A model generated the notes under the pieces. It had not been told where the DNA came from, ran no database searches, and saw only the letters and a program-made list of their open reading frames with translations. A stretch of 64,000 nucleotides of DNA, taken from the NCBI GenBank assembly GCA_042408595.1, contig JBHOQX010000017.1:38822-102821 (forward strand), given 5' to 3'. Every line of letters begins with the position of its first letter. The first letter of the stretch is position 1. Source of the DNA: JBHOQX01 sp042408595. GTDB taxonomy: Bacteria; Chloroflexota; Chloroflexia; Chloroflexales; Roseiflexaceae. Of this stretch, positions 33,323 to 41,489 are shown piece after piece. The position numbers and the translations under genes were made by a program.

Positions 33323-35491
33323 CTAGAATTGCAGGATGTGCTCCATCGCCCCGCGGATGCGCGCGACGGTCGGCACGATCGCGGCGACGAGCGCGTTGTT
33401 GTACGGCACCGGGCAGTCCGGCGCGGCCACCCGCGTGACCGGAGCGTCCAGCCAGGCGAACCCCTCCTGCGCCACCGTCGCCGCGATCTCCGCGCCGAAA
33501 CCGCACGTCCAGGTATCCTCGTGCACAACCAGGCAACGCCCGGTCTTCCGCACCGATCCGAGCACCGCCTCGCGATCCCAGGGGATGAGCGTCCGCAGGT
33601 CGAGAATCTCCACACCCGCCAGGCCGGCCGCCGCTTCGATGCAGCGGGGGACCATCGCCCCCCAGGTGACGACCGTCAGCGCGTCGCCCGCCTGGCGCAG
33701 CGCCGCCTGGCCGAACGGCAGCACGTAGTCGTCGCCGGGGTAGGGCCGGCGCCCCTCGGGCGTGTCGAGCAGCGCGCGGTGCTCCAGAAAGAAGACCGGA
33801 TCGTCGCCGCGCAGCGCCGCCCGCAGCAGCCCGACCGCGTCCGCAGCATCCGCCGGCATAGCGATGCGCCAGCCGGGGGTGTGGGCGTAGATCGCTTCGC
33901 CGCAGACGCTATGCCACGGGTCGCCGGTGATCTTGCTGAAGCCGACCGGCATGCGCACGACGACCGGCGCGGCGAAGTGGTTGTTGGTGCGCCAGCGCAG
34001 CGCGCCGCAGTCCACGATCTGCTCCATTGCCGGGTCGGCATATTTGCGGAACTGGATCTCCGGCACAGGGCGCAGCCCGTTCAGCGCCATGCCGACCGCT
34101 CGCCCGATGATGCTCTCTTCGTTCAGCGCGGTATCGAACACCCGCTCCGGCCCGAATTCGGCCTGCAGGTCGCGCGTCGCGCCGTGCACGCCGCCCTTCT
34201 GCCCGACATCCTCGCCGAACACCAGCAGCAGCGGGTTGCGCCTCAGCTCGCTCGCCAGCGTCATGCGGATGGCATCGACCATGTTGATGCGCGGGCCAGC
34301 CGAGGAGGTCAGCGTGCTGCGTTCAGCCTGCTGCGTTCGAGCCTGATGATCGCGGGCGCCGGTCGTTGGCCGCTGGCCGCTGGCCGCTGATGCCCCTTCC
34401 ACTGCACGCCGCCCATCGTCCGCCGCCTCGCAGAACACGAACCGCGTCGCGCTGGCGAGCTCCGGCTCCGGCTGGGCCAGCGCCCGCTCCAGCGCCGCGC
34501 GCACCTCCCGCTCGGCTTCGGCGGCCAGGCCGTCCCACTCGTCGGGCGACCAGCCCTCTTCCGCCAGGAAGTCCCGCAGGCGGGCCAGCGGGTCGCGCTC
34601 CCATTCGGCGGCCTGCTGCGCCGCGCTCTTGTACGCTTGGTTGTCGTTGAACGAGTGGCCGTTCAGCCGGGGCACGTGTAGCCGCACCAGCGCCGGCCCG
34701 CTGCCGCCACGCACGTGATCGAGCGCCCGATGCAGCAGCTCGCTCGCCGTCGCCGGGTCGGTTCCGTCCCCGCTGAGCAGCAGCAGCCCCTGGTACGAAG
34801 CCAGGTTGGCCGCGATGTCGCCGCCTGGCACCTGCACGCCGGACGGCACCGAGATCGCGTAGCCGTTGTCCTCGATCAGGAACAGCAGCGGCAGGTGTTG
34901 TGTCGTCGCGGCGTTCAGCGCCGCCCAGAAGCCCGGCGTGGCGACCGAGCCGTCCCCGCCCGCCGCCACGGCGATCGCGCTATCCCAGGCCGGGTCGCGC
35001 AGGGCGCGCTGGCGGTAACGGATGGCCTGCGCCCAGCCGGCCGCCGGGCTGTACTGCCCGCCGACATCGCCGGTCATCGGCAGGACGGTCGCCCCGCCGC
35101 GCGAGGGCATGTTGAAGACCACGCCGATGTCGCGCCCGCCGCTCACGCTGCCGGATCGCGCCAGCGATCCGGCCAGCGCCTCCTCCGGCGTCAGGCCGAG
35201 CGCCAGCATCAGCGGGCGCGAGCGGTAGTAGATCGCCGCCGCGTCGTGCGGATGGGTCAGCTCCAGGCCCAACAGGATCTGCCCGAGCTCATGGCCGCGC
35301 GCCGAGAACTGGTAGCGCACCCGGCCCGCCGGCACAAGCTCGCGCTCCTCCAGGTCATCCAGCGCGCGCGAGGTCAGCAGCAGCCGTGCGGCGGCGCGCC
35401 AGTCCACCGTGCCTGCAACGGCAGGCGCCGGGCCGCCTGAGGCGAAAAGGGGCGCGCCGTTGTGGCGCGATGGTGCTTCGCGAGGGGCCAT
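33323..35491 (-). CDS. 2-oxoacid dehydrogenase E1, fused alpha and beta subunits
   Basis: ATG 35491 lies 6 bases after AGGAGG; ATG 35497 abuts it and is less likely. 722 residues. The E1-alpha half (about 30-350) has the thiamine diphosphate motif GGDGSVATPGFWAALNAA ... IEDNGYAISVP. The E1-beta half (about 400-722) has VFGEDVGQKGGVHGATRDL, LNEESIIGRAVGMALNG and PVPEIQFRKYADPAMEQI. A low-complexity linker (about 364-391, SAASGQRPTTGARDHQAR) joins them. It decarboxylates a 2-oxoacid, by similarity a branched-chain one. E2/E3 genes are not in the window. Divergent from the TetR regulator and sharing its control region. Confidence 0.92.
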   Translation of the reverse strand: MAPREAPSRHNGAPLFASGGPAPAVAGTVDWRAAARLLLTSRALDDLEERELVPAGRVRYQFSARGHELGQILLGLELTHPHDAAAIYYRSRPLMLALGLTPEEALAGSLARSGSVSGGRDIGVVFNMPSRGGATVLPMTGDVGGQYSPAAGWAQAIRYRQRALRDPAWDSAIAVAAGGDGSVATPGFWAALNAATTQHLPLLFLIEDNGYAISVPSGVQVPGGDIAANLASYQGLLLLSGDGTDPATASELLHRALDHVRGGSGPALVRLHVPRLNGHSFNDNQAYKSAAQQAAEWERDPLARLRDFLAEEGWSPDEWDGLAAEAEREVRAALERALAQPEPELASATRFVFCEAADDGRRAVEGASAASGQRPTTGARDHQARTQQAERSTLTSSAGPRINMVDAIRMTLASELRRNPLLLVFGEDVGQKGGVHGATRDLQAEFGPERVFDTALNEESIIGRAVGMALNGLRPVPEIQFRKYADPAMEQIVDCGALRWRTNNHFAAPVVVRMPVGFSKITGDPWHSVCGEAIYAHTPGWRIAMPADAADAVGLLRAALRGDDPVFFLEHRALLDTPEGRRPYPGDDYVLPFGQAALRQAGDALTVVTWGAMVPRCIEAAAGLAGVEILDLRTLIPWDREAVLGSVRKTGRCLVVHEDTWTCGFGAEIAATVAQEGFAWLDAPVTRVAAPDCPVPYNNALVAAIVPTVARIRGAMEHILQF

Positions 35492-35527
35492 GCGCATCCT
35501 CCTGTCACATCGTTGTGAACGGGCGGC

Positions 35528-35556
35528 TTGACATCCGATCCCGGCCGCGCTACCAT
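35528..35556 (+). promoter_or_regulatory. sigma-70 promoter of the TetR/paa operon (TTGACA-N17-TACCAT)
   Basis: TTGACA at 35528-35533, 17 bases, TACCAT at 35551-35556. The operator-like palindrome follows directly, and the TetR gene starts 37 bases downstream. Confidence 0.6.
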
Positions 35557-35562
35557 TATACC

Positions 35563-35576
35563 CTAACAAGCGTTAG
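35563..35576. promoter_or_regulatory. PaaR-like operator palindrome CTAACAAGCGTTAG
   Basis: The 14-mer has complementary arms CTAAC and GTTAG and, as I recall it, agrees with the Thermus PaaR consensus CNAACGNNCGTTNG at all but one fixed position. It sits where bound repressor would block the promoter just upstream, in the region shared by the TetR gene and the divergent E1 gene. It supports phenylacetyl-CoA-responsive control of the paa genes. Confidence 0.6.
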
Positions 35577-35593
35577 TTTGGAAGGGCGCTTCG

Positions 35594-36178
35594 ATGGGAG
35601 ATGCGACGCCGACCCGGAAAGACCAGTTGTTCCGTGCTGCCGAGCGGCTGTTCAGCCAACGCGGCTACCATGCGGCGACGATGCGCGAGCTGGCCGGGGC
35701 GCTGCAGATCGAGGGCGGCAGCCTGTACAGCCATATCGCCGGCAAGCAGGACATCCTGTTCGAGATCGTGCGCCGGGCCAGCGAGCAGTTTCTCGCCGCC
35801 GCCCGCGCCGTCGCGCAGGAAGGCGGCCCTGCCGCGGCCCGGCTGCGGGCGTTCATGCGCCGGCACATGGCGATCATCGCGGAGAGCGCCGACCGTGCCG
35901 CGGTGTATTTTCATGAGTGGCGGCATCTCGATCCCGAGCGCCAGGCGGTCATCCGCCGCGCGCGGGACGAGTACGAGGCGGCGCTGCGCCGGATCATCGC
36001 CGATGGCATGGCCGCGGGCGAGTTCCGCCCCGGCGATGCGCGGCTGGCCGCCTGGCACGTTCTGTCGCTGCTGAACTGGACCTACCAATGGTACGACCCC
36101 GCCGGCCCGCTTGCCGCGGACGACCTGGCCGACGCCTTTTTCGAGCAGGTGATGCGCGGGATGCGTGCAGCGTCTTGA
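35594..36178 (+). CDS. TetR-family regulator, PaaR-like
   Basis: 194 residues. N-terminal helix-turn-helix (KDQLFRAAERLFSQRGYHAATMRELAGALQIEGGSLYSHIAGKQDILFEIV, in part) and a C-terminal ligand domain ending AFFEQVMRGMRAA, with MRRHMAIIAESADRAAVYFHEWRHL. The gene opens the paa operon behind a promoter with a PaaR-type palindrome, so repression relieved by phenylacetyl-CoA is the likely mode. This ligand is inferred from family and context, not from the pocket. Confidence 0.9.
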   Translation: MGDATPTRKDQLFRAAERLFSQRGYHAATMRELAGALQIEGGSLYSHIAGKQDILFEIVRRASEQFLAAARAVAQEGGPAAARLRAFMRRHMAIIAESADRAAVYFHEWRHLDPERQAVIRRARDEYEAALRRIIADGMAAGEFRPGDARLAAWHVLSLLNWTYQWYDPAGPLAADDLADAFFEQVMRGMRAAS

Positions 36179-36243
36179 GGGGCGGCTCCCTGAATGCTCC
36201 ATGTTTCACGTTACCCGCAGAACTGTCACAAGGGGGTGGCGCG

Positions 36244-37149
36244 ATGACGACCGTACCCGACACCGACCGGCTGGAAGCCTTCATGGTGCACCTCGCCGCG
36301 GGCGGCAAGGTCGAGGCGACCGACTGGATGCCGGAAGACTACCGCCAGGCGCTCATTCGCTTCATCGAGATGCACGCCAACAGCGAGCTGATGGGCGTGC
36401 TGCCGGAGCGCGAGTGGATCCTGCGCGCGCCGACCCTCCAGCGCAAGCTGGCGTTGACGGCCAAGGTCCAGGACGAGGTCGGCCACGCGCAGTTGCTCTA
36501 CCGCCTGGTGGAGGACCTGGGCAAGAGCCGCGAGCAGATGATGGACGACCTGCTGGCCGGGCGCACCAAGTTCCACAACGTCTTCCACTACCCGACCAAA
36601 AGCTGGGCGGACGTGGGCGTGATCGCCTGGCTGGTGGACGCCGCCGCTATCCTCAGCCAGAAGGCGCTGCTCGGCACGAGCTACGCGCCCTATGCGCGGA
36701 CGATGCAGCGCATCTGCTGGGAGGAGAGCTTCCACATCAAGCACGGCTACGACATCGTGGTGACGCTGGCGAGCGGCACGCCGCGGCAGCGCGAGATGCT
36801 GCAGGACGCGCTCAACCGCTGGTGGGGGCCGCTGATGCAGATGCACGGCCCGCCGACCCCACCGGACGCAGATAAAGACCTGACCGTCTGGCGCATCAAG
36901 ACGCGTGGCAACGAGGAGTTGCGCCAGGAATTTCTCGAAACCTATGTCCCGCGTGTCTGGCAGCTTGGCCTGACGCTGCCCGACCCGGCGCTACGCCGCA
37001 ACGACGACGGCACCTGGAGCTACACCCCGCCGGACTGGGACGAACTGCGTGCGGTCGTCTCGAACCGCGGCCCGTGCAGCCAGGCGCGCCTCGCCTTTCG
37101 CCGGCAGCACTACGACGCGGGCGCGTGGGTGCGTGGGCTGGGGGCTTGA
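36244..37149 (+). CDS. paaA: 1,2-phenylacetyl-CoA epoxidase, catalytic subunit PaaA
   Basis: ATG 36244 after GGGGGTGG; 301 residues. Diiron oxygenase subunit that epoxidises the ring of phenylacetyl-CoA. Iron-ligand motifs are seen as QDEVGHAQ (ExxH) and WEESFHIKHG (E-x3-H), with LMGVLPEREWILRAPTL, KFHNVFHYPTKSWADV and DWDELRAVVSNRGPCSQ typical of PaaA. It is followed by paaB, paaC and paaD in the usual order. No paaE reductase is found in the window. First structural gene after the TetR regulator (65-base gap). Confidence 0.97.
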   Translation: MTTVPDTDRLEAFMVHLAAGGKVEATDWMPEDYRQALIRFIEMHANSELMGVLPEREWILRAPTLQRKLALTAKVQDEVGHAQLLYRLVEDLGKSREQMMDDLLAGRTKFHNVFHYPTKSWADVGVIAWLVDAAAILSQKALLGTSYAPYARTMQRICWEESFHIKHGYDIVVTLASGTPRQREMLQDALNRWWGPLMQMHGPPTPPDADKDLTVWRIKTRGNEELRQEFLETYVPRVWQLGLTLPDPALRRNDDGTWSYTPPDWDELRAVVSNRGPCSQARLAFRRQHYDAGAWVRGLGA

Positions 37150-37215
37150 GACGCTGGCTAAAACGGGGAGGGTTGGCAGGCTGCGCCCTCTCGGATTCGT
37201 CTGTTACGCCGCGCG
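37149..37215 (-). repeat. TIR repeat family, one-ended fragment
   Basis: GACGCTGGCTAAAACGGGGAGGGTTGG resembles the reverse complement of the right tip seen at 32186. A matching second end is not clear. It lies in the 118-base gap between paaA and paaB. Confidence 0.35.
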
Positions 37216-37267
37216 GTCGGCGGCGCGGCCTTCACACATCAGCCGACAATCGTGCCGTTACATAGCT

Positions 37268-37585
37268 ATGAACAACGACTCACAAGCCTCGCGCCTCACG
37301 TCTCACGCCCCGCACGTCTACGAGGTCTTCCGCCGCGAGAAGCCCGGCGGCCCGATGATCCACGCCGGCAACGTGACCGCTGCGAGCGACGACCTGGCGC
37401 TGATCTACGCCCGCGAGGTCTTCGGGCGGCGCGGCGAGAGCGAGGAGCTGTGGATCGTGCCCCGCGGCGCGATCCGCGTCCTGGACGACGACGACATCCT
37501 GCACCCGGCGCTGGAGCGCAGCTACCGCTCGGTCGATGGCTACCGCGTCCGTGACAAATTGCGAAACGTGAAGGGCGAACGATGA
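37268..37585 (+). CDS. paaB: 1,2-phenylacetyl-CoA epoxidase subunit PaaB
   Basis: ATG 37268; 105 residues. Small regulatory subunit of the epoxidase: YEVFRREKPGGPMIHAGNV, DLALIYAREVFGRRGESEELWIVPR, with the C-terminal Arg/Lys-rich end. The stop overlaps the paaC start by 4 bases (ATGA). The N-terminal dozen residues (NDSQASRLTSHAP) are encoded by CCTCACGTCTCACG-like words rather than normal coding sequence, an extension most PaaB proteins lack. No clear SD precedes the ATG; the true start could be a little further downstream. Confidence 0.93.
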   Translation: MNNDSQASRLTSHAPHVYEVFRREKPGGPMIHAGNVTAASDDLALIYAREVFGRRGESEELWIVPRGAIRVLDDDDILHPALERSYRSVDGYRVRDKLRNVKGER

Positions 37586-38460
37586 GCGAGCAGATCGACA
37601 TCGGCGCAGCCAACGGCAGCGCGGCCAATGCATCACTCACCATTCCGCAGGCATCGCTGCGCGACCTCCTGCTCGCGCTCGCCGACGATGAGTTCGTCAC
37701 CGGCTACGCCAACAGCGAGTGGACCGGCATCGCCCCGGTGCTGGAGGAGGACATCGCCTTCAGCTCGCTGGCGCAGGACGAACTGGGCCACGCGCGAGCG
37801 CTGTATGAGCTGGCGGCGGATGTAGGGGCGGGTGAGGCGAGGTCGAACCTCAGCCCTGACCCCCGACCCCTGACCCCTGATTCGCTGGCCTATGGACGCG
37901 CTCCGGAGCAGTACCGGCACGCCCGCCTGTGCGAGCAGCCGCGCGGCGACTGGGCCTACAGCGTCTCGCGCCAGTTCCTCTACGACACTGCCGATACGGT
38001 GCGGCTGGAGGCGCTGATGCGCAGCAGCTACACCCCGCTGGCCCGCCTGGCGGCCCGGATCATCCGCGAGGAGAAGTACCATCTGCTCCACGCGCACACC
38101 TGGCTGCGCCAGCTGGCCGAGGGCGGCGACGAGGCGCGGGCGCGGCAGCGGGCCGCGTTCGAGGCGCTCTGGCCGGACGCGTCTGGCCTGTGGGAGCCGC
38201 TGCCCGGCGAGGCCGCGCTGGTCGCCGCCGGGGTGCTGCCGGAGCCGTTCGCGGCGCTGGAGCAGCGCTGGCTGGCGCGGATCGAGGAGCCGCTACGCCG
38301 CTACGGGCTGCCGTGGCCGTTCGCGGAGCACGGCAGCGGCTGGGCGCCCCTGGTCGCCCCGGCGTATGGCGGGCGGCGCGGCATGCATGGGCCGGCGTTC
38401 CGCGCCCTGCACGCCGAGATGACCAGCGTCTCCCGGGCGGAGCCGGGGGCACAGTGGTGA
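37582..38460 (+). CDS. paaC: 1,2-phenylacetyl-CoA epoxidase structural subunit PaaC
   Basis: 292 residues, non-catalytic partner of PaaA with a ferritin-like helical fold. SLRDLLLALADDEFVTGYANSEW, PVLEEDIAFSSLAQDELGHARALYEL, the FLYDTADTVRLEALMRSSYTPLA region and IIREEKYHLLHAHTWL match the family. Residues about 84-106 (GEARSNLSPDPRPLTPDSL) are an in-frame segment of CCCCTGACCCCTGA-like repeats. The start overlaps paaB by 4 bases. Confidence 0.95.
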   Translation: MSEQIDIGAANGSAANASLTIPQASLRDLLLALADDEFVTGYANSEWTGIAPVLEEDIAFSSLAQDELGHARALYELAADVGAGEARSNLSPDPRPLTPDSLAYGRAPEQYRHARLCEQPRGDWAYSVSRQFLYDTADTVRLEALMRSSYTPLARLAARIIREEKYHLLHAHTWLRQLAEGGDEARARQRAAFEALWPDASGLWEPLPGEAALVAAGVLPEPFAALEQRWLARIEEPLRRYGLPWPFAEHGSGWAPLVAPAYGGRRGMHGPAFRALHAEMTSVSRAEPGAQW

Positions 38461-38461
38461 G

Positions 38462-38583
38462 GCGATGGCACGATGGTACGATGACACGATCACGAAGTGA
38501 CACGATGAACAGGGTGACAAAGGGGGGAGCCTTTACGTACCGCCCGTAAACCCCATCGTATCATCGTGTCATCGTGTCAGGCA
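38462..38583. repeat. degenerate GTGTCATC 'word' repeats with inverted arms
   Basis: GCGATGGCACGATGGTACG, GATGACACGATCACG and similar words occupy the first half, and ATCGTATCATCGTGTCATCG the second, which is their complement, with CGTACCGCCCG between. The array lies inside the paa operon between paaC and paaD. A transcript would form a long imperfect stem; paaD translation starts 11 bases later. Confidence 0.6.
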
Positions 38584-38593
38584 GGACAACGAC

Positions 38594-39094
38594 ATGGCGG
38601 TCGCTCCAACAGCATCAATAACCGACGAGCTATGGGACGCGCTGCGCGACGTGCCCGACCCGGAGTTGCCGCATCTCAGCCTGGTCGATCTGGGCGTGAT
38701 CCTGCGGGTGGAGGTTGACGAGGCGGCGCACCGCGCCCGCGTGCATCTCATGCCGACCTTCACCGGCTGCCCGGCGCTCGGGCTGATGCGCGACCTGATC
38801 CGCGAGCGGCTGGAGGCGGCGCGCCCCGGTCTGGCGGTCGAGGTCGTCGTCACCGATGAGCAGCTTTGGAGCAGTGAGCGGATCTCCGCCGAGGGACGGC
38901 GCAAGCTGGCCGAGGCCGGCATCGCCCCGCCCGGCCCGCCGAGCGACACGATCCTCTTCCTCGAGCCGGCCCGCTGCCCGCACTGCGGCTCGCGCAACAC
39001 CACGCTCGACTCGGCGTTCGGCCCCACCCTCTGCCGGGCGATCAGCTATTGCCGCGACTGCCGGCAGCCGTTCGAGCAATTCAAGCCGCTGTAG
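38594..39094 (+). CDS. paaD: phenylacetyl-CoA epoxidase maturation protein PaaD
   Basis: 166 residues. MIP18/DUF59-like N-terminal domain (LWDALRDVPDPELPHLSLVDLGVIL, then LMPTFTGCPALGLM with the functional Cys) and a C-terminal zinc-ribbon with CPHCGSRNTTLDS, FGPTLCRA, YCRDC. PaaD helps assemble the metal centre of the epoxidase. Normal family length; fourth gene of the paa set. Confidence 0.95.
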   Translation: MAVAPTASITDELWDALRDVPDPELPHLSLVDLGVILRVEVDEAAHRARVHLMPTFTGCPALGLMRDLIRERLEAARPGLAVEVVVTDEQLWSSERISAEGRRKLAEAGIAPPGPPSDTILFLEPARCPHCGSRNTTLDSAFGPTLCRAISYCRDCRQPFEQFKPL

Positions 39095-39161
39095 CGAACC
39101 AGACCTGTTGCCGTGGGGGCGCGCGGCGAACGCCCCCGCGGCTGCGCGAAGGAGGACGACC

Positions 39162-39467
39162 ATGGTCAAGCTCGTGGTGCTCTACACCCGCCCGGCGGAC
39201 ACCGCGGCCTTCGACCGGCACTATGCCGAGGTCCACACGCTGCTGGTGCGCAAGCTGCCGCATCTGCAGAAGGTGGAGATCGCCCGGATCACCGGCGCGC
39301 CGCGCGGCGAATCGCCTTACTACCTGATGTGCGAGATGTATTGGGCCGACCGGGCCGCCATGGACGCCGACATGGCATCGCCGGAGATGCGCGAGGTTGG
39401 CAGGGACGCGCGGGCCTTCGCCGGCGATCTGATCAGCATGCATATCGCAGACGTCATCGATCTGTGA
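39162..39467 (+). CDS. EthD-family small protein
   Basis: 101 residues from ATG 39162 after AAGGAGG. Dimeric alpha/beta-barrel-like EthD protein: MVKLVVLYTRPADTAAFDRHYAEVHTLLVRKLPHLQKVE (in part), then PYYLMCEMYWADRAAMDADM and SPEMREVGRDARAFAG. EthD-like proteins accompany aromatic and ether degradation genes, with an unclear role. Placed between paaD and the first hydratase, so probably part of the same transcript. Confidence 0.88.
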   Translation: MVKLVVLYTRPADTAAFDRHYAEVHTLLVRKLPHLQKVEIARITGAPRGESPYYLMCEMYWADRAAMDADMASPEMREVGRDARAFAGDLISMHIADVIDL

Positions 39468-39654
39468 CGATACGATGCGCCCCGGGCGGAGTGGGCGCGC
39501 GGGAGCGTGGGTACTGCGCAGGGGGGAGGTTTGGATGGACTTCGCCCCCCAAACGCTCTTCGTTGCTGCGCGCACGTGCGCCAAAAAAGAACCGTGTGGA
39601 CACTTCCCACGCTGCGGGCGACGGTGCACGTCCTGATCATTCAAGGAGCCGAGC

Positions 39655-40431
39655 ATGACCGACGAACCACAGGTGCTCTACCAGGCCGATGGGCCGGTCG
39701 TCACGCTGACGCTCAACCGCCCGAAGGCGCTGAACGCGCTGAGCCCCGAGCTGATGGCCGAGCTGGCCGCCGCGGTCGAGCGCGCCGACGCCGACCCGGC
39801 GGTCCGTTGCCTGGTGCTGACCGGCGGGCCGCGTGTCTTCGCCGCCGGGGCCGACATCAAGGCCATGGCCGACGCCCGCCCGCTGGACGTGATGGCCCGT
39901 GGCACGGTGGCCGGGTGGGAGCGCATCCGCCGCTGCGGCACGCCGCTCATCGCAGCGGTGAGCGGCTATGCGCTGGGCGGCGGGTGCGAACTCGCCATGC
40001 TCTGCGACATGATCGTCGCCAGCGAGACCGCCCAGTTCGGCCAGCCGGAGATCACCATCGGCATCATGCCGGGGGCGGGCGGCACGCAGCGCCTGGCCCG
40101 CGCGATTGGCCCGTACCGCGCCATGGAGATGATTTTGACCGGCAAGACGCTCTCCGCCCGCGAGGCCTATGCCGCCGGGCTGGTCAACCGTGTCTGCCCG
40201 GTCGAGGGCTTTCTGGCCGAGGCGCAGCGCCTGGCCGCCGAGGTGGCGGCCCGCGCCCCGGTGGCGGTGCGGCTGGCGCGCGAGGCGGTGCGCTACGGCG
40301 TGGAGACGACCGTGCGCGAGGGGTTGGAGATCGAGCGGCGCAACTTCTACCTGCTGTTCGACACCGAAGACCAAAAGGAAGGTATGCGCGCCTTTATCGA
40401 GAAGCGCACGCCGGAATATCGCGGCCGATAA
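39655..40431 (+). CDS. enoyl-CoA hydratase/isomerase family protein
   Basis: 258 residues, crotonase fold. VVTLTLNRPKALNALSPELM, GGPRVFAAGADIKAM (first oxyanion loop), AAVSGYALGGGCELAMLCDMIVAS (second), GQPEITIGIMPGAGGTQRLARAIG with Glu and a Gly where hydratases often have the second Glu, and the C-terminal EGMRAFIEKRTPEYRGR. In the operon it could serve as PaaF (2,3-dehydroadipyl-CoA hydratase), but sequence alone cannot separate this from general short-chain enoyl-CoA hydratase. The 187-base gap upstream holds no gene. Confidence 0.9.
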   Translation: MTDEPQVLYQADGPVVTLTLNRPKALNALSPELMAELAAAVERADADPAVRCLVLTGGPRVFAAGADIKAMADARPLDVMARGTVAGWERIRRCGTPLIAAVSGYALGGGCELAMLCDMIVASETAQFGQPEITIGIMPGAGGTQRLARAIGPYRAMEMILTGKTLSAREAYAAGLVNRVCPVEGFLAEAQRLAAEVAARAPVAVRLAREAVRYGVETTVREGLEIERRNFYLLFDTEDQKEGMRAFIEKRTPEYRGR

Positions 40432-40545
40432 GTTCAAAGTGCAGCGTTCAGGGGTCAGTAGATGTGCAACGTTGCACGTTACAGACTGCATGTTGCACTA
40501 CGCGCTGCACGCTGAGCTTTGAACGCTGAACGATGAGGAAACGCC
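40431..40545. repeat. degenerate TTCAAAG / GTGCAGCG 'word' repeats with inverted arms
   Basis: AGTTCAAAGTGCAGCGTTCA at the left is answered by GCTGCACGCTGAGCTTTGAACGC at the right. A central GTGCAACGTTGCAC palindrome lies within. It fills the entire gap between the two crotonase-family genes and would fold in the transcript. Confidence 0.6.
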
Positions 40546-40546
40546 C

Positions 40547-41332
40547 ATGAGCGAAGAAACGACCGTCCTCTACGACCTGTCCGACGGCATCGCAACGATC
40601 ACGCTCAACCGGCCGCAGGTCTACAATGCCTTCAACGAACAGATGCACGCCGGCTTGCAGGAGGCGCTCAGGATGGCCGAGCGCGACCCCGCGGCGCGCG
40701 TGCTGGTGATCACCGGCGCGGGCAAGGCGTTCTGTAGCGGGCAGGATCTCAAGGAGATTCCGCTCGACGGCTCGCGCTCGATCGGCGAAAGCGTGCGCGA
40801 GCGCTACAACCCGCTCATCCGCCGGGTGCGCGCCATCTCCAAACCGGTGATCGCCGCGGTGAACGGCGTGGCCGCCGGCGCCGGCTTCAGCCTGGCGCTC
40901 GCCTGCGATCTCCGCATCGCCATCGACTCGGCCCGCTTTGTCGCCGCTTTCAGCAACATCGGCCTGGTGCCGGATAGCGGGATGACCTATTTCCTGCCGC
41001 GCCTGATCGGCCATGCCCGCGCGCTGGAGCTATGCATGCTCGGCGGGACGATCGACGCGGCGACGGCGCATACCTGGGGCATGGTCAACCAGGTCGCACC
41101 GGCGGACGCCTTCCCCGGCGCGGTGCGGGCCCTGGCCGGGCGGCTGGCGAACGGCCCGGCGACCGCCTTGAGCCTGATCAAGCGCGGCTTCGACCTGTCG
41201 CTGAGCGGCACGCTGGAACAGGTGCTCGACTGGGAGGCGCAGGCGCAGCAGATCGCCGGCAGCAGCCCGGAGTATGTCGAGGGGGTCACGGCCTTCCGCG
41301 AAAAGCGCCCGGCGCAGTTCCGGCGGGAGTGA
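40547..41332 (+). CDS. paaG: PaaG-like ring-1,2-epoxyphenylacetyl-CoA isomerase
   Basis: 261 residues, crotonase fold. GIATITLNRPQVYNAFNEQM, GAGKAFCSGQDLKEIP, AAVNGVAAGAGFSLALACDLRIA, then FSNIGLVPDSGMTYFLPRLIG with an Asp in the PaaG position, in place of the hydratase Glu pair. Ends AFREKRPAQFRRE. This combination points to the oxepin-forming isomerase that acts just after the PaaABC epoxidase, in keeping with its location. paaZ, paaH, paaJ and paaK are not in the window. Confidence 0.88.
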   Translation: MSEETTVLYDLSDGIATITLNRPQVYNAFNEQMHAGLQEALRMAERDPAARVLVITGAGKAFCSGQDLKEIPLDGSRSIGESVRERYNPLIRRVRAISKPVIAAVNGVAAGAGFSLALACDLRIAIDSARFVAAFSNIGLVPDSGMTYFLPRLIGHARALELCMLGGTIDAATAHTWGMVNQVAPADAFPGAVRALAGRLANGPATALSLIKRGFDLSLSGTLEQVLDWEAQAQQIAGSSPEYVEGVTAFREKRPAQFRRE

Positions 41333-41414
41333 ACGGTAGGAGCACAATGCAGCAGCGACACAACGATAACTGGCCAGGACATCCGCCGGGTGTGCTGTTC
41401 CAGATCCCGCGACT

Positions 41415-41443
41415 TTGAAGCATGACCGTCGGCGTGGTATCAT
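41415..41443 (+). promoter_or_regulatory. promoter of hppD (TTGAAG-N17-TATCAT)
   Basis: TTGAAG at 41415-41420, a 17-base spacer and TATCAT at 41438-41443, 46 bases before the hppD start. It suggests the homogentisate genes can be transcribed separately from paa. Confidence 0.5.
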
Positions 41444-41451
41444 CCTGAAGG

Positions 41452-41469
41452 TGAAACAGCGCCGTTTCA
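41452..41469. promoter_or_regulatory. palindrome TGAAAC-N6-GTTTCA downstream of the hppD promoter
   Basis: Exact 6-base inverted arms TGAAAC (41452-41457) and GTTTCA (41464-41469), centred about 17 bases past the -10 element. Either an operator or a small leader hairpin just before the GAGGAGG ribosome site. Confidence 0.4.
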
Positions 41470-41489
41470 TCCACAGAGGAGGCACGACA

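Noticed and set aside
32253..33536. Longer start for the second ABC permease (427 codons)
   Set aside because: The extra N-terminal part has no family similarity and overlaps the E1 gene end, whereas GTG 33104 has a proper ribosome site and gives a normal-length permease.
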